From positions 362,133 through 426,132 of the forward strand of contig NW_024468534.1 in the NCBI RefSeq assembly GCF_001632365.1: 64,000 bases of DNA, written 5' to 3'. The DNA is from Laetiporus sulphureus 93-53 (Eukaryota > Basidiomycota > Agaricomycetes > Polyporales > Laetiporaceae). The position numbers were made by a program, and so were the translations under genes. The notes beneath the pieces were generated by a model. That model saw only the letters and a program-made list of their open reading frames with translations. It made no database searches and was not told where the DNA came from. The number at the start of each line of letters is the position of its first letter. The first letter of the stretch is position 1. Positions 11,894-22,143 of the stretch are shown piece by piece.

Positions 11894-13087
11894 TTATACA
11901 TCGGGTAGAGGATGGAGATTCTTCATCATGTCCCTCAAGGCATCCCGCTAATCTGCTTTGATTTCGACCAGCCTGCTCACGAACTCGAAGATCTTGCTCT
12001 TGATCGCGGCTTCATGCAGCTTCATCGGGTCCGCCTTGGCCTTCAAGAAAACGTCATTGTACACCTTTCTGAGCATCTCCGTCTTCTCTGCGTCAGGTCT
12101 CCCATTCATAGTACAGTTCACGAAGCCGTAGTCGACGGCGACTGACTGTTGGAGCCCAACAGTGTCACGGTCTGAAACGGCGAATTGCTTCAGGAACCAT
12201 ACCGACTTGTGGGCCGTGGGAGAACCTCTGAGCACCTCTGCAAGATTGGCGACCCTGTTTGCCATGTGGCCCAGGCCGTGTCGCGCGAACAGCGAGAAAA
12301 GGCTCGAGGAGCCGAATGCATCACAGAGTTCCTTGAAGGAACACTTTGTCACTTGCCCAAAACAGGGAAGGGAGGGATCGATCAGAATTCGATAGAGACC
12401 CCCCAGCTCCTTCTCGGAATCTTCGTCGGGGCATGCGCAGAAGCCGAAAGGTATCCACAGGTCATCCGATGGGGAAGGACGAAATGCAGATAGCGTTAGC
12501 GCGCACATCTGGTAACATCGAACAGTGTTCTCTGCCAATGTGGACAACCTCCTTTTCATCTGGGCCTCAGTGGGATCATCTGGAAAGCCAGCGTAGAGGT
12601 TTGCACGCCGTCGCATCTCCTCTGCGATGCCACCTGCCGGTCGCGCTGTATCGAGGACCCACTGATTCTGTAAAAACCATTAATAGTAGTCGCCGCGATT
12701 GTTCTTCGGCCACTTCTCAAATGTCGCCTTGATCTCCTGCACCAGAATGCCCTGAACGCGCCATTTGTGTAACATCTTGGCGGACACGTTGTTATATTTC
12801 ATCAAGCCCTGGTACAGACCTAGGAGCTTCGATTCGTTCGCGGGCGTGAGCGCCTTCGTGAAGCCGTAGTCGTCACGAGTCTGTTGATGATCTGGGATGA
12901 AGTCACGGTAGACATCGCGCAGGAGATAGTGAGCTGTGGTAATGCCCTTTGAGGGTTTGCAATCGAGGATGTGAAATTGCCAGTGCTCCTTTTGACAAGC
13001 AGTCCCACAATACCACGCCGTTTCCACACTGCAGCCGGAGCACCTTTTGACTGCCGGCTGTTCACACCAGATGCATTCATGAGACAT
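11894..13087 (-). pseudogene. Shorter MYND paralogue interrupted by two in-frame stop codons
   Basis: From the ATG at 13087 this copy begins MSHECIWCEQPAVKRC with an intact MYND finger, and continues through one copy of the module duplicated in its neighbour (CACPDE, CSFKELCDAF, EVLRGSPTAHKSVWFLKQFAVS, DYGFVNC). The frame is unbroken over 398 codons except for TAA at 12680-12682 (codon 136) and TAG at 11948-11950 (codon 380). The protein aligns with the paralogue on both sides of each stop. TAA sits where the neighbour has Pro in GGYYPWFLENQW, and TAG sits where it has Gln in RADQKQELKELM. A terminal TAA follows at 11894. This is most simply a recently decayed gene. A 75-nt in-frame intron (12668-12742) could in principle remove the first stop. 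Confidence 0.7.
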
Positions 13088-13705
13088 GGTCAGCTGCGTA
13101 AAAACGGCTTAAGTAGGTCCAGATAGTGGTTAAAAAGCGCGTTGCGTTCTCTATGCCTCTGATTGTTCAAACTCTATGCTCAGCGCTGAAATTGTCGCAC
13201 GGAACCAGAGAGAGCTTACAATGTTCTCCTGCAGGATGCGATGATGAATGGGTAGACCAGTGCAGTCGTTCAAAGCGAAGTGGCTGTTGCAGAAGAAAGA
13301 CCTGAGACCTAAGAATCCATCAAACCTTAACCTTCAACTGTTTCTAGAGCCTGCAGTTCAAGATGCCCCGGCGAGGTTGAGCATCGAGTGTTGTGTGTGG
13401 TCCTGACCGTGGCAGGTTGAGGCGGCCTGGCGGCCTGTCTTTGCGCACACGGTGGGTGCCTCACTGAAGCACGGCCGAGTCGCAGCGCGTCGCATCGCGC
13501 CGTCGCGTGACCGTGGCACGTGCCGCAGAGCCGCCATCCCTCCGAGAGGGCAGCTAGTCGGGCGAGACTTGGTGTTCGTTTCCGCCATTTCTGTTGCACG
13601 TCCTTCGGACGCCCATCTCCCTTAGACATATTTCCACCTTGATAAAGTACCAGCAATCTGTCTCATATCGATCGCCCTTGATCAGCTGCCGCCATTCCGA
13701 CCTCC
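13088..13705. promoter_or_regulatory. Upstream region of the MYND paralogue and of inhibitor-2
   Basis: A 618-bp divergent gap that must hold both 5' regions. The part nearest the plus-strand gene is pyrimidine-rich, as is common before fungal start codons. No specific site could be assigned. Confidence 0.4.
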
Positions 13706-14670
13706 ATGACCACCGACATCATGCACGACTCTCCCTCCTCGAAGCCACACCATTCCCCCGTTTCGCGTCCGAGTTCCAAACCAAAAGGTATACTGAAGAA
13801 TGCGCCACTCCCCACCCACACTGGTCAGCAGTAAGTCTGAAATATGGTGCGGTCGATGCTGGAACATGGTTCGCTCATCGCGGCGCAGCTTGCAGTGGGA
13901 TGAGGACAACTTGGCGTTGACAGAGGCACAGAAGGATAGTCAGATGAAGATCACGGAGCCGAAGACACCATATGTTAGATACAATGCCCTTACTGATACT
14001 GTTGAAAGCGGTGAGTCCCCGTCCGTGTTCTATCTGTGCGAGACTGATTGATGCCATCCGCGGGCAGACATCCCATCTCTCGATCTGAATGGCGGCTCTT
14101 TCACGGCCTCCCCTGTACGGCCACAATCTCCATCGAGCAGCACCGGTGCCACAGGTGGCGGTTCAGCGCCCTCATCTCGCCGCACCTCCTTCTCCAGTAC
14201 CGGGCGCGCTTCGTCGGCGTCTGCCCGCCCTGACAGTGGCCGGTCCAGTAGGAGCACGAGCTTCAATCTACCCGACGATGCACGCGAGACGATTAGGCTG
14301 GATGGGCGCCAGCCCGGTGATGAGATCGAGTTTGAGGAGATGGACGAAGAAAGTGCGTGGCTCATTCATTTCGATACAATGATTCTGAGTTAATGGATGT
14401 TGTAGCCGCCGCAAAGCACGCTGCATTCGTCAAGGCCCGTGGACGGCACTATTCGAACGAAGCCGAAGCCATGAAGGCGAGTCTAAAGTTAACATCGAAT
14501 AGATTTCTTTTCGTTACTAATGATCTCGTGTTTACCAGATGGCTGCGAAACTGATCGACGAGGAAGAAGAAGACGAGAATGTCTCGACTGAGCACAGCGT
14601 GGATGAAGATAGCGTCATGGATGAGGATGCGCCAGTTAAAGTCAACGGCACCCTGCGCACTGAAGGTTGA
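13706..14670 (+). CDS. GLC8: Protein phosphatase 1 inhibitor-2 family (IPP-2/Glc8)
   Basis: Regulatory partner of PP1. Five exons (13706-13830, 13889-14010, 14068-14352, 14406-14476 and 14539-14670) give 244 aa. All three IPP-2 signatures are present in order: KGILKN near residue 30, QWDEDNLAL...[13 protein letters not shown] with the GSK3-type TP phosphosite, and [20 protein letters not shown]. An acidic tail follows. The middle is Ser-rich and disordered. The fourth intron starts with GC instead of GT (AAG|GCGAGT at 14477), which is required to keep frame into [11 protein letters not shown]. The start ATG was chosen because the ORF opens there and the KGILKN spacing fits the family. Confidence 0.95.
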
Positions 14671-15049
14671 CCGTGGAATGATAGAGTCGATTTCGAGACG
14701 TCCTAGGACGTTGGACGCTGCCTGTTGCTGCTGGTGAATGTCGTACTTGCACTGTATACTGATCCGCCTGTCTTCGCAATATATCCCGTAATTGTATTCG
14801 TGCATCTTTTGACATCGCTTCCGGACGCGATGAATTTTGAATGTCGTCCCCGTCTCGGATTGTTCACTGCTTCACGCCGCTGCAGTGCCTGAGCCAGACG
14901 CGTACATGTGATTCGTGCCTTTGCACAATTTGACGCGTTTGATCGCGTCTTGACAAATGATCGCACCCAAAATTTGTTTATTTCTTCTTTGACCTTTCCT
15001 CGGTTTGGTGACACGTTCTGCTCGTTGTGTCTCTCGTCTGCTTCGCACG
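14671..15049. promoter_or_regulatory. Inhibitor-2 3' region and MTD1 promoter
   Basis: A 379-bp tandem gap. The last ~75 bases before the MTD1 start are T/C-rich (TTATTTCTTCTTTGACC and similar), a usual fungal core-promoter feature. Nothing else is recognisable. Confidence 0.4.
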
Positions 15050-16624
15050 ATGTCCACGGAAGCAAGCGGCAAGGGCATCCTGCTCAAGGCCGACCCCATC
15101 GCAAATGTCTTTCTCGACGAGATCAAGGCCGCACTCGCGACGCGCCCCCGCCCGCCTAAGCTGGTCGGCATCCTCTCCACGTCCGCTACTCCGAGCAAAT
15201 TCTATGCCGAGTTCACGCAGAAGCAGTGCAATGCGCTCGGCGTTGAGTTTGTGCTCAAGCGGACGGGAGCCGCGGCGGACCCGGAGGCGGGCGAAGGCGA
15301 GGGTGTGGAGGAGGCGATCATCGAGGCGAATGAGGACGAGAGCGTGGACGGTATCATGGTGGGCCGCGTATCCGTACTCCTTATAGACGCGCTTGTTCAT
15401 GTATGTCGTGCCCTTGATGAAGGTGTATTATCCCATCTTTGGCGGGCGACAGGTGTGTAGCTACTTGCAGTCTTGAGAGTGAGAAATCCAGACTGAGAGT
15501 CTGCTGTGCAGGATCACTATCTCCAACAGGTACGTTGACTGAACTTACAAGAAGAAGTGTAAATTGAGAATGAGGTGGGTCGCCTAGATAGTGTCTCCTT
15601 TCAAGGACGTCGAAGGACTACACTTTAAGTTCCACTACAATCTTTACCACAAGTTCGTGCCCGTTTGCAGAATGCACTATTCCAATCGTCCCTGACATAT
15701 GCCGCAGTATCCGCTTCTTGAACCCGAAGTCCCTTCTCTCCATCCCTCCCACCACCGTCCCCGAGCCTGCAGTCGAGGACCAGCCCCCGCTGGGCACAGT
15801 AAAGTCAATCCTCCCCTGCACGCCCCTCGCCGTCGTCAAATGCCTCGAACAGATCGGCGTGTACAATAAGATCCTGCCGTACGGCGACCGCGCATACGGC
15901 AAGACCGTGACCGTGATCAACCGGTAGGCTGTGCCAGGAGCCTCGCACCCGCCCGGTTGCAACCATTCACGCTGTCTGCCCGTATTAGGTCGGAGGTCGT
16001 CGGCCGGCCGCTCGCTGCGCTCATTGCTAATGACGGCGCGCGCGTCTTTTCCGTCGACATTGACTCCATTCAGGTCGATAGTTGCGATGCATCATGTGAA
16101 GTGTCTGTGCGCTGACGATCAGCGTTTTCGCAGGAGTATACCAAACGTCCACGGCAAAGCGCTCAAGAGCGCCGCTACTATCCGCGACATGTCGTGCATC
16201 CCTGCACATTGACTCTGCAGGAGTGCCTGGCACAGTCAGACGTAGTTGTGTCAGCAGTGCCGAGTGCAGACTATAAGGTCAAGACTGCATGGCTTAAGGA
16301 CGGCTGCGTTTGCCTCAACGTCGCTGCGGACAAGAACTTCGAGGTAGATGTAAGGGAGAAGGTGAGCCGAAACGATGAGTTGACACTCATTAGCAATGCA
16401 ATGAATAAGGCATGTCTGTATGGATGCTTACTCCGCCCGTAGGCATCCGTATACATGCCTACCATCGGCAAGGTCACAATCATGATGCTTTTGCGCAACC
16501 TGTGCGCCACTTCAGTGCTTCATCTCATTGTGGTGATGATGCTAACGTCAGACCTGGCAGCCTTCGATTACAGCAATATGGTGTGATATCCAAGCAGGAG
16601 TCACGGCCGACCCTCCATGCATAA
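15050..16624 (+). CDS. MTD1: NAD-dependent methylenetetrahydrofolate dehydrogenase (Mtd1)
   Basis: Cytosolic enzyme oxidising 5,10-methylene-THF to methenyl-THF in one-carbon metabolism. Nine exons: 15050-15358, 15423-15452, 15512-15529, 15588-15652, 15708-15923, 15989-16073, 16134-16361, 16443-16501 and 16561-16624, totalling 357 aa. Landmarks: GIMVYYPIFGG, SPFKDVEGL, LYHNIRFL, SILPCTPLAVVKCLE, the Rossmann segment INRSEVVGRPLAALIANDGA, and the closing MPTIGKVTIMMLLRNLLRL. It is mono-functional (no cyclohydrolase or synthetase domain), as in yeast Mtd1. Exon 3 is only 18 nt and encodes DHYLQQ. The last acceptor was chosen to give NLLRL, matching the family. Confidence 0.95.
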
Positions 16625-16915
16625 AATTATACTAAAGAAACGGGGAGCAGAGAAAAGTACCCAAATACGTACGATAACCGCATAATCGCGCGAAAGGAAT
16701 TGTCCGTGGCCACTATTAGAATACTCTGTAGACCCTTGTATTACATTCAAAGACGGTTAACGACACAGGCTGGAATGGTTGTGTGTGCTGACGATGCTGA
16801 CGATGAAGTGAGGAGTGAGTGCGGGCCTGCTCCATACATGATTCTAAGCGGCGAGACCAGGAGGACCGTATAGATGACCGAAACAAGGTATGAGGATGCG
16901 ACGGTATGAGATACT

Positions 16916-17856
16916 CTAAAACTGAGAGACCGTAATCTGTTCGATCGGTGTCCGGTGATCGAACTCGCCGCTTGTCGGGGTGCAGGATCCTGAACGCGGA
17001 GTCACAGAGGCAGAGGGTGTGCCAATGTTAGACGGGTCGTCATCCTCGACCATAAATCGGACGCGGCGACGATGAAGCTAGATGGCGTCTACATTTGAAG
17101 TTCTTCGCCGAGCATACGGAGAGGACTCACCATCGGCAACTTTGGGATAAGCACAACAATCAACGCTGTGAGATTGATTGCGAACATCCATGGATTATAC
17201 TCGGAGTAGTGTGTTGATGCAAGGAATCTGCACGGCGACATAAGTGCGTTGCCACGGCTGTATATGCACGACGACTTACAGCAAAATGGGACAGATGAGT
17301 AGCCACTTCTTCGCTGGGGTGTACTGGGCACCTTGGTCAATTTGTTCCCAAAGTGTGAGCTCGTCATACACGCCACTGTGGAGGTCAGACTGGAAGGGAA
17401 TTCCTGTCACCCAGTGAAACATGAGGTATGAGAACTGCGGACGGTCGTCAGACAAAGGCATGCGCAAGCAATGACGAGGCAGCATACACCGAGGTAGGTC
17501 AGATTGGTAATGAACCAGCTAATGTCTTGTCTCATCCCTGGAATGGTGTCGATGACCATCTTGCCTCCAAAGACCAATGCGGGATGTATCAGCCAAGCTC
17601 CTACATGAAGATCTCAGCACCAGGGACTCATATGAGCACGCGAGCGCAGTAGGAGATGCTGACCCTTGCGGTTAACCCACTCCGCATTGACATTCTCATA
17701 GACAGCTGAGTCGAGGGCTTCGTCCTGCGTGTCCTCTCCGACTTTTTCCATCTTGAGAATGCTGCTGCTGCGAGTGCGGTTGATCGCCTGGCGGACAGTG
17801 AGGCCGTGCATGACGTCTGGAAAGGCGAGAGTAGGCGAAGACACAACAGTAGACAT
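16916..17856 (-). CDS. ORM1: Orm-family regulator of serine palmitoyltransferase
   Basis: ER membrane protein that restrains sphingolipid synthesis by binding serine palmitoyltransferase. Five exons (17664-17856, 17488-17600, 17280-17434, 17131-17227 and 16916-17077) give 239 aa. The conserved core reads NVNAEWVNRKGAW, then WFITNLTYLG, FHWVTGIPFQ, LTLWEQIDQGAQYTPAKKWL, ILLFLASTHYS and VVLIPKLPM, with four hydrophobic segments. The N-terminal tail is Ser/Thr-rich, the part phosphorylated by Ypk kinases in yeast. A ~40-residue Ser/Thr/Asp-rich C-terminal extension follows HRRRVRF and is longer than in yeast. The start ATG at 17856 is the first in frame. Confidence 0.95.
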
Positions 17857-18168
17857 GGCTGCGGAGAGCAAAAGAGGAAAGAAGGGCGTGTACGTGGGCA
17901 GGATGAAGGCAGTGCAGGACTTCGGCCTTGCAGGCAGAAGGTGGCAGTCGTGGCGGCCCCGCGTCTATTACACGACAGGTATAACGGTCTGTGCGGGCGT
18001 CTATTTGCGCCTAGCTCGGGTTGTCCCGAGGTCATATTGGCATAACGTGCGCACTGCGCAGGCCAACTCTAACTCTGTTCTTATCCGCTTTCAGGTTAGC
18101 GGTCTCGCCACCTTTCCCCGGATTTACTTGCTGATTCTCGCCTGATAGTGGTCAGATGAACAGGGAAT
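17857..18168. promoter_or_regulatory. Divergent promoter ORM1 / virilizer
   Basis: A 312-bp gap between two divergent start codons. It carries short open frames on plus that I judge non-coding. No defined motif was found. Confidence 0.4.
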
Positions 18169-21100
18169 ATGCTGCTCCAGTGGTGCACCGTTGAGCCTAC
18201 CGGCGCGGGCAACTTGGCTGCCATACGCTTCTCGTCTCCAGTACGCGTCCAGTCTATCAAAATATTCCCCACCGGCATGCAACCCTTCGCTCAACACCCC
18301 GACATCATCAGGTCAGTGATTCATAATACTCAGAATATAAGGGACTCAAAGAGACTTGAAAGTCGCACCGAGCCTCAAGCGTTCTTCTTGGAAGTGTTCT
18401 TTAACGCGTACCATATCGCTAGTGCGAATAGCAAGGAGAAACCGAAGGCGACAAATGCATTGGTGCCAACGATGATAGCCTACCCTGGTGGGCAGATGGA
18501 ATTCTCGGTACCTATGGGCATGGAGGTGCGTCTCACCCAACTATACCCCAGATTGAAACCGAGACATGTCAATCGCAGTATGCCACACGTCTGATGATAG
18601 TGAGAGGAAGCTTCGAATGTGTATCCATGGCTATTTACGGCGACATCATGGCAGAGCTTCCTCCTCCGCCTACAACGTACGATCCTCGTCCACTGCCGTC
18701 AATCGAGCCCGTGCCTATAGCACCAGTTCTTGACCCATCGAACTCGCTCGACCCCACCCTCCTCGCACGGCAGCTGTTGAACGTCATACCTGATGCGCCT
18801 TCTCTTCCTCTCGCCATCCGTCTCGTATTTTGCCTCAAACCACCAAGCGACGACTGGGACTTGCCGGAGTTCCCCTATTTACATCCGGATTTTGACAACG
18901 ATACAGCTGATTTTGACCTGGAGAAGGCATTTAGGCTGACAACGAGGCCAGTTTCTGATGATGTGCAAGATGATACACTGCTGCGTTTCGCAGAGAATGT
19001 TGCCAAGTCGATACGTGGAAAGGTACGTATGTGCATGAGCCTAAACTGACGCATATATGAAACTTTCTCGCTTGTAGGACAGCAGCGAAGCATATCTTGT
19101 TGCTGGTATCTTAGCACATGCTGCATCTCAGCATCCCAACATGGCTAACTTCCTCCTGGTTCGCCCTAATGCTGTCGCAGTAGGGACTTGTTTACTTATT
19201 TTACGTCATAGGAGAAGCTTGATCTACCCAACATCTTTGACAGCACCAACATGGATGAACTCACCCTCATCAGATTACGGGATGCCGCGACCAATGCAGA
19301 CATAGCGCGACGCCTCAACGAAGAGTGGTTCCTCCAGACCGTGAACGGAATCGCCCAAAACCCACATGCTGACAAGGAGACTCAGACGGCTGCCATGAAA
19401 CTCGTTGCTCGAATCCAGGATTGGGCAGTATTTGAGGATTCGCTCTCTAACACCCAGGGAGACTTCGCTGCTGCGGCTGCCATGCTGAAGGAGCTAGGAA
19501 CGGATGAAGCATCGCTAGGGATTTGGCTCGCGTCGATGGTTACCCATGACGATCTCATTGCCGTCCTGAGCGAGAACCCTCTCATGCCCATTCCACTCCC
19601 TCACCCTCCGTATTTGTTCAGTTCACTCAAGTCTTCCTTGTCCCATGATGCCTTTGTGGCGTTCCTGCGGGCATTCATTGGTGTCGCGGCTGTGCTAGCG
19701 GTCTATGCTTTCGCAGATGCCTTCCCTCACAAGCTCTGTCGCGAACGTGCTCTGGCGATTATCAGGTTGTGGCAGGGCGTCAATGGATATCGGGAGGTCA
19801 GTCCTTCTGTGACTTCATGTCTGAGAATGTATCCGACGGTTATCTCAACAGATCGTAAACCATATGTTGCTGCTGAAACAAATGACATTCCGGCTCGAAT
19901 GCATGATGGAGGATGATCCACCCCGCCGAGCTGGTTTAGATGCCGAGCATATCCTGGTCAACCTCGCGAAGGATCCCCACGCCATACTGCAACCCGACCT
20001 CGTCAAGTGTGTCCTCTCTTTGAGAGCGCCGCATGCGTTCATCACCGAAGAGGAGGAGGCGTCCATGCACAAGGCAGCTATTGTGGCTGAGGATGGCCTG
20101 TTCGGAGCAATCGATGAGTTCATGAGCCCGGTCGATCGTCCGCTTACGTTGACCAATCTTCGAATGCTCCGCGTCGCGCTCGCTGTCATTAATCAGGAGC
20201 TAGACAATGACAATGAACAACGCGTGCTCGAGGAGTTTTGGAAGGAGGGCTCGTGTAGCCTGTTGGCTCACCTGGTCGACATCTTCGTGCCAATATCTGA
20301 AGAGATTGAGGGCCAGTTCAGCATCCATTTCCCGGAGCGCCGGTCGCAAGAGCTTATGACCCAGCTCTTTCGCGCTGCAGACGAGGTCTTGAAGTTGTTG
20401 CTGCGCCTTCTTCCTGTCTATCCGCCTCCTGTTCGCTCAACGCATGCGCTGACAAGCAGTGTCGCCGATCTCTTTGCGTGTACGGACGCTGCAGACATGC
20501 TCTACTCACAATCGAGTCCTGCCTGCGTCGCAGCGCAGGAGACGAGGCAGTCCTGCATAGACACTGTTCGCACGCTTTCCGACCCATCATTGCCCGCCGA
20601 AGGTGGCAAACTCGGTGCCGAGATCGTGCTCAAGACTCTTCTCGAGCATGGTCTGCATTGCGAAGATCGTGATCCTGTGCACCACCTAGTCCAAACCTTC
20701 TGCCTCATCGACTACCTTTTGCCCATGCCCGACGTGGCTGAAGGTCAGTTGTCCGTATGGACACAACGAGTAATGCCGGTCGTCCTGAGGGAGCTTTGGG
20801 CCTTCTGCCGCGCGCTGGACACAGAGAACAAAGTGCACTTTGTGAAGCGGCTAACGAATCTCGATCGCGGTGTGGTCGGTGTTGGTGAATGGCTACTGCT
20901 GGAAGAGCTGAAGGATCTGCTGCATGCCCTCAAAGGATTGGAAGACCCTTCTCTCCCTCTGCGCGATCGTGCCATCCGGAGCTGTCAGGTTTCGATGTCC
21001 ATGCGATTTCTGCTGGATGTTGTTAGCGGCGCTTCTACAACGTCCAAGGTCTGCAGAGGTTGTCTCACGTCTATGCAGGACGCTTCATCCATCTTGTCAT

Positions 21101-22036
21101 CATGCCTGTTATCGATATATGCACAGCGGGTAACGGCTCCGGCATTGACAGAGCTCATGCAAGTTTTGGCGCGTGAGGCCCCGAGCATGGACGATGACCT
21201 CCACTCTGCTGTACTCTTGATGCTGGTGCAGTCAGCACAGAATCCCGAGTTAGATAGTGCAAGCCTCGTTCATTTGCTGGAGCAATGCATCGCTATCTAT
21301 CCTGCAACTTCAAACGCGGAAGGTCCCGACGAGACATTGCAGCAAGAACTTGGTATCCTAATCGCCAGTCTCAACGGTGAAGACCACACTTTGGACACTG
21401 CCATCGCAGAGCAATGCGTGTTCCTACTTGAAAGACTTACAACGACATCATCAACCTTACGAGGTCTCACACGAGCCTTCTTCATGACTTTCTGCGATCG
21501 GTTGCGCGACACTCTCGGTACCGAATGGCACGACCGCATTGCCAGCATCTCAGAACATATAACCATTGCGGAGGATACCTCACGGGCTTCGCCAGTGATA
21601 CCCCTTTCCGAGACGGTGGAGCTCAGCATGCACGACGTTGAAGAGCTTCTCCGGCACAGCATACCCCCACCTTCCACACCACCGCGCAAGGCACTGAACC
21701 AAGATGTCCTCGGCCTCGTCACAGTATCGCCACCTGCCATAATCCGTTCGCCTGCAACAACGGGTCTAACGAAGACATACAACAACAATGATTTCAGACA
21801 GCTGCGGCAGACTCCATCGGCGAGACAGAACACCAGTCGGCTTCCGAGTATGCATGTAGACGTAGGTGTAGCGATGGTCACTTGACCTGTTCCTAGATAC
21901 TGATGGGCGACAGGAATTCGAGAGCGCATCTTCACCTACCATAGTAACGGTACCGATGCCAGTGATGCCGACGGCAGCAATCTCATTCTCGGCAGAAGGG
22001 TTTCAGCCCCTTGCTCCGCCCTTCAATCTCGGCTAA
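18169..22036 (+). CDS. VIR: Virilizer-like protein, m6A methyltransferase complex scaffold
   Basis: Seven exons (18169-18311, 18354-18525, 18579-19022, 19078-19158, 19212-19796, 19852-21861 and 21914-22036) give 1185 aa. The first ~170 residues match the virilizer N-terminal domain as I remember it: LLQWCTVEPTGAGNLAAIRF, then PVRVQSIKIFPTGMQPF, FFLEVFFNAYHIA, PTMIAYPGGQMEFSV, YATRLMIVRG and MAIYGDIM. The rest is a long alpha-helical repeat region with no further named domain, and a Pro-rich tail. In animals and plants virilizer scaffolds the METTL3/METTL14-WTAP complex that writes m6A on mRNA. The same role here is inference. It shares a promoter region with ORM1. The start at 18169 is the ATG that directly opens the domain. 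Confidence 0.85.
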
Positions 22037-22143
22037 TACGATGTGAAGAACGGCCCAAGTGTGATTGATCTACAATTGCGTGACTACAAGAAGGGTAACT
22101 ACACAAAATGCTAAACAATTGGTACGTAAGGTACAAGTCCTGA

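Noticed and set aside
11948..12682. Reassigned stop codons (TAA/TAG read as Gln) as an explanation for the MYND paralogue
   Set aside because: Many other genes in the window end at TAA or TAG exactly where their families end, so the standard code is in use.
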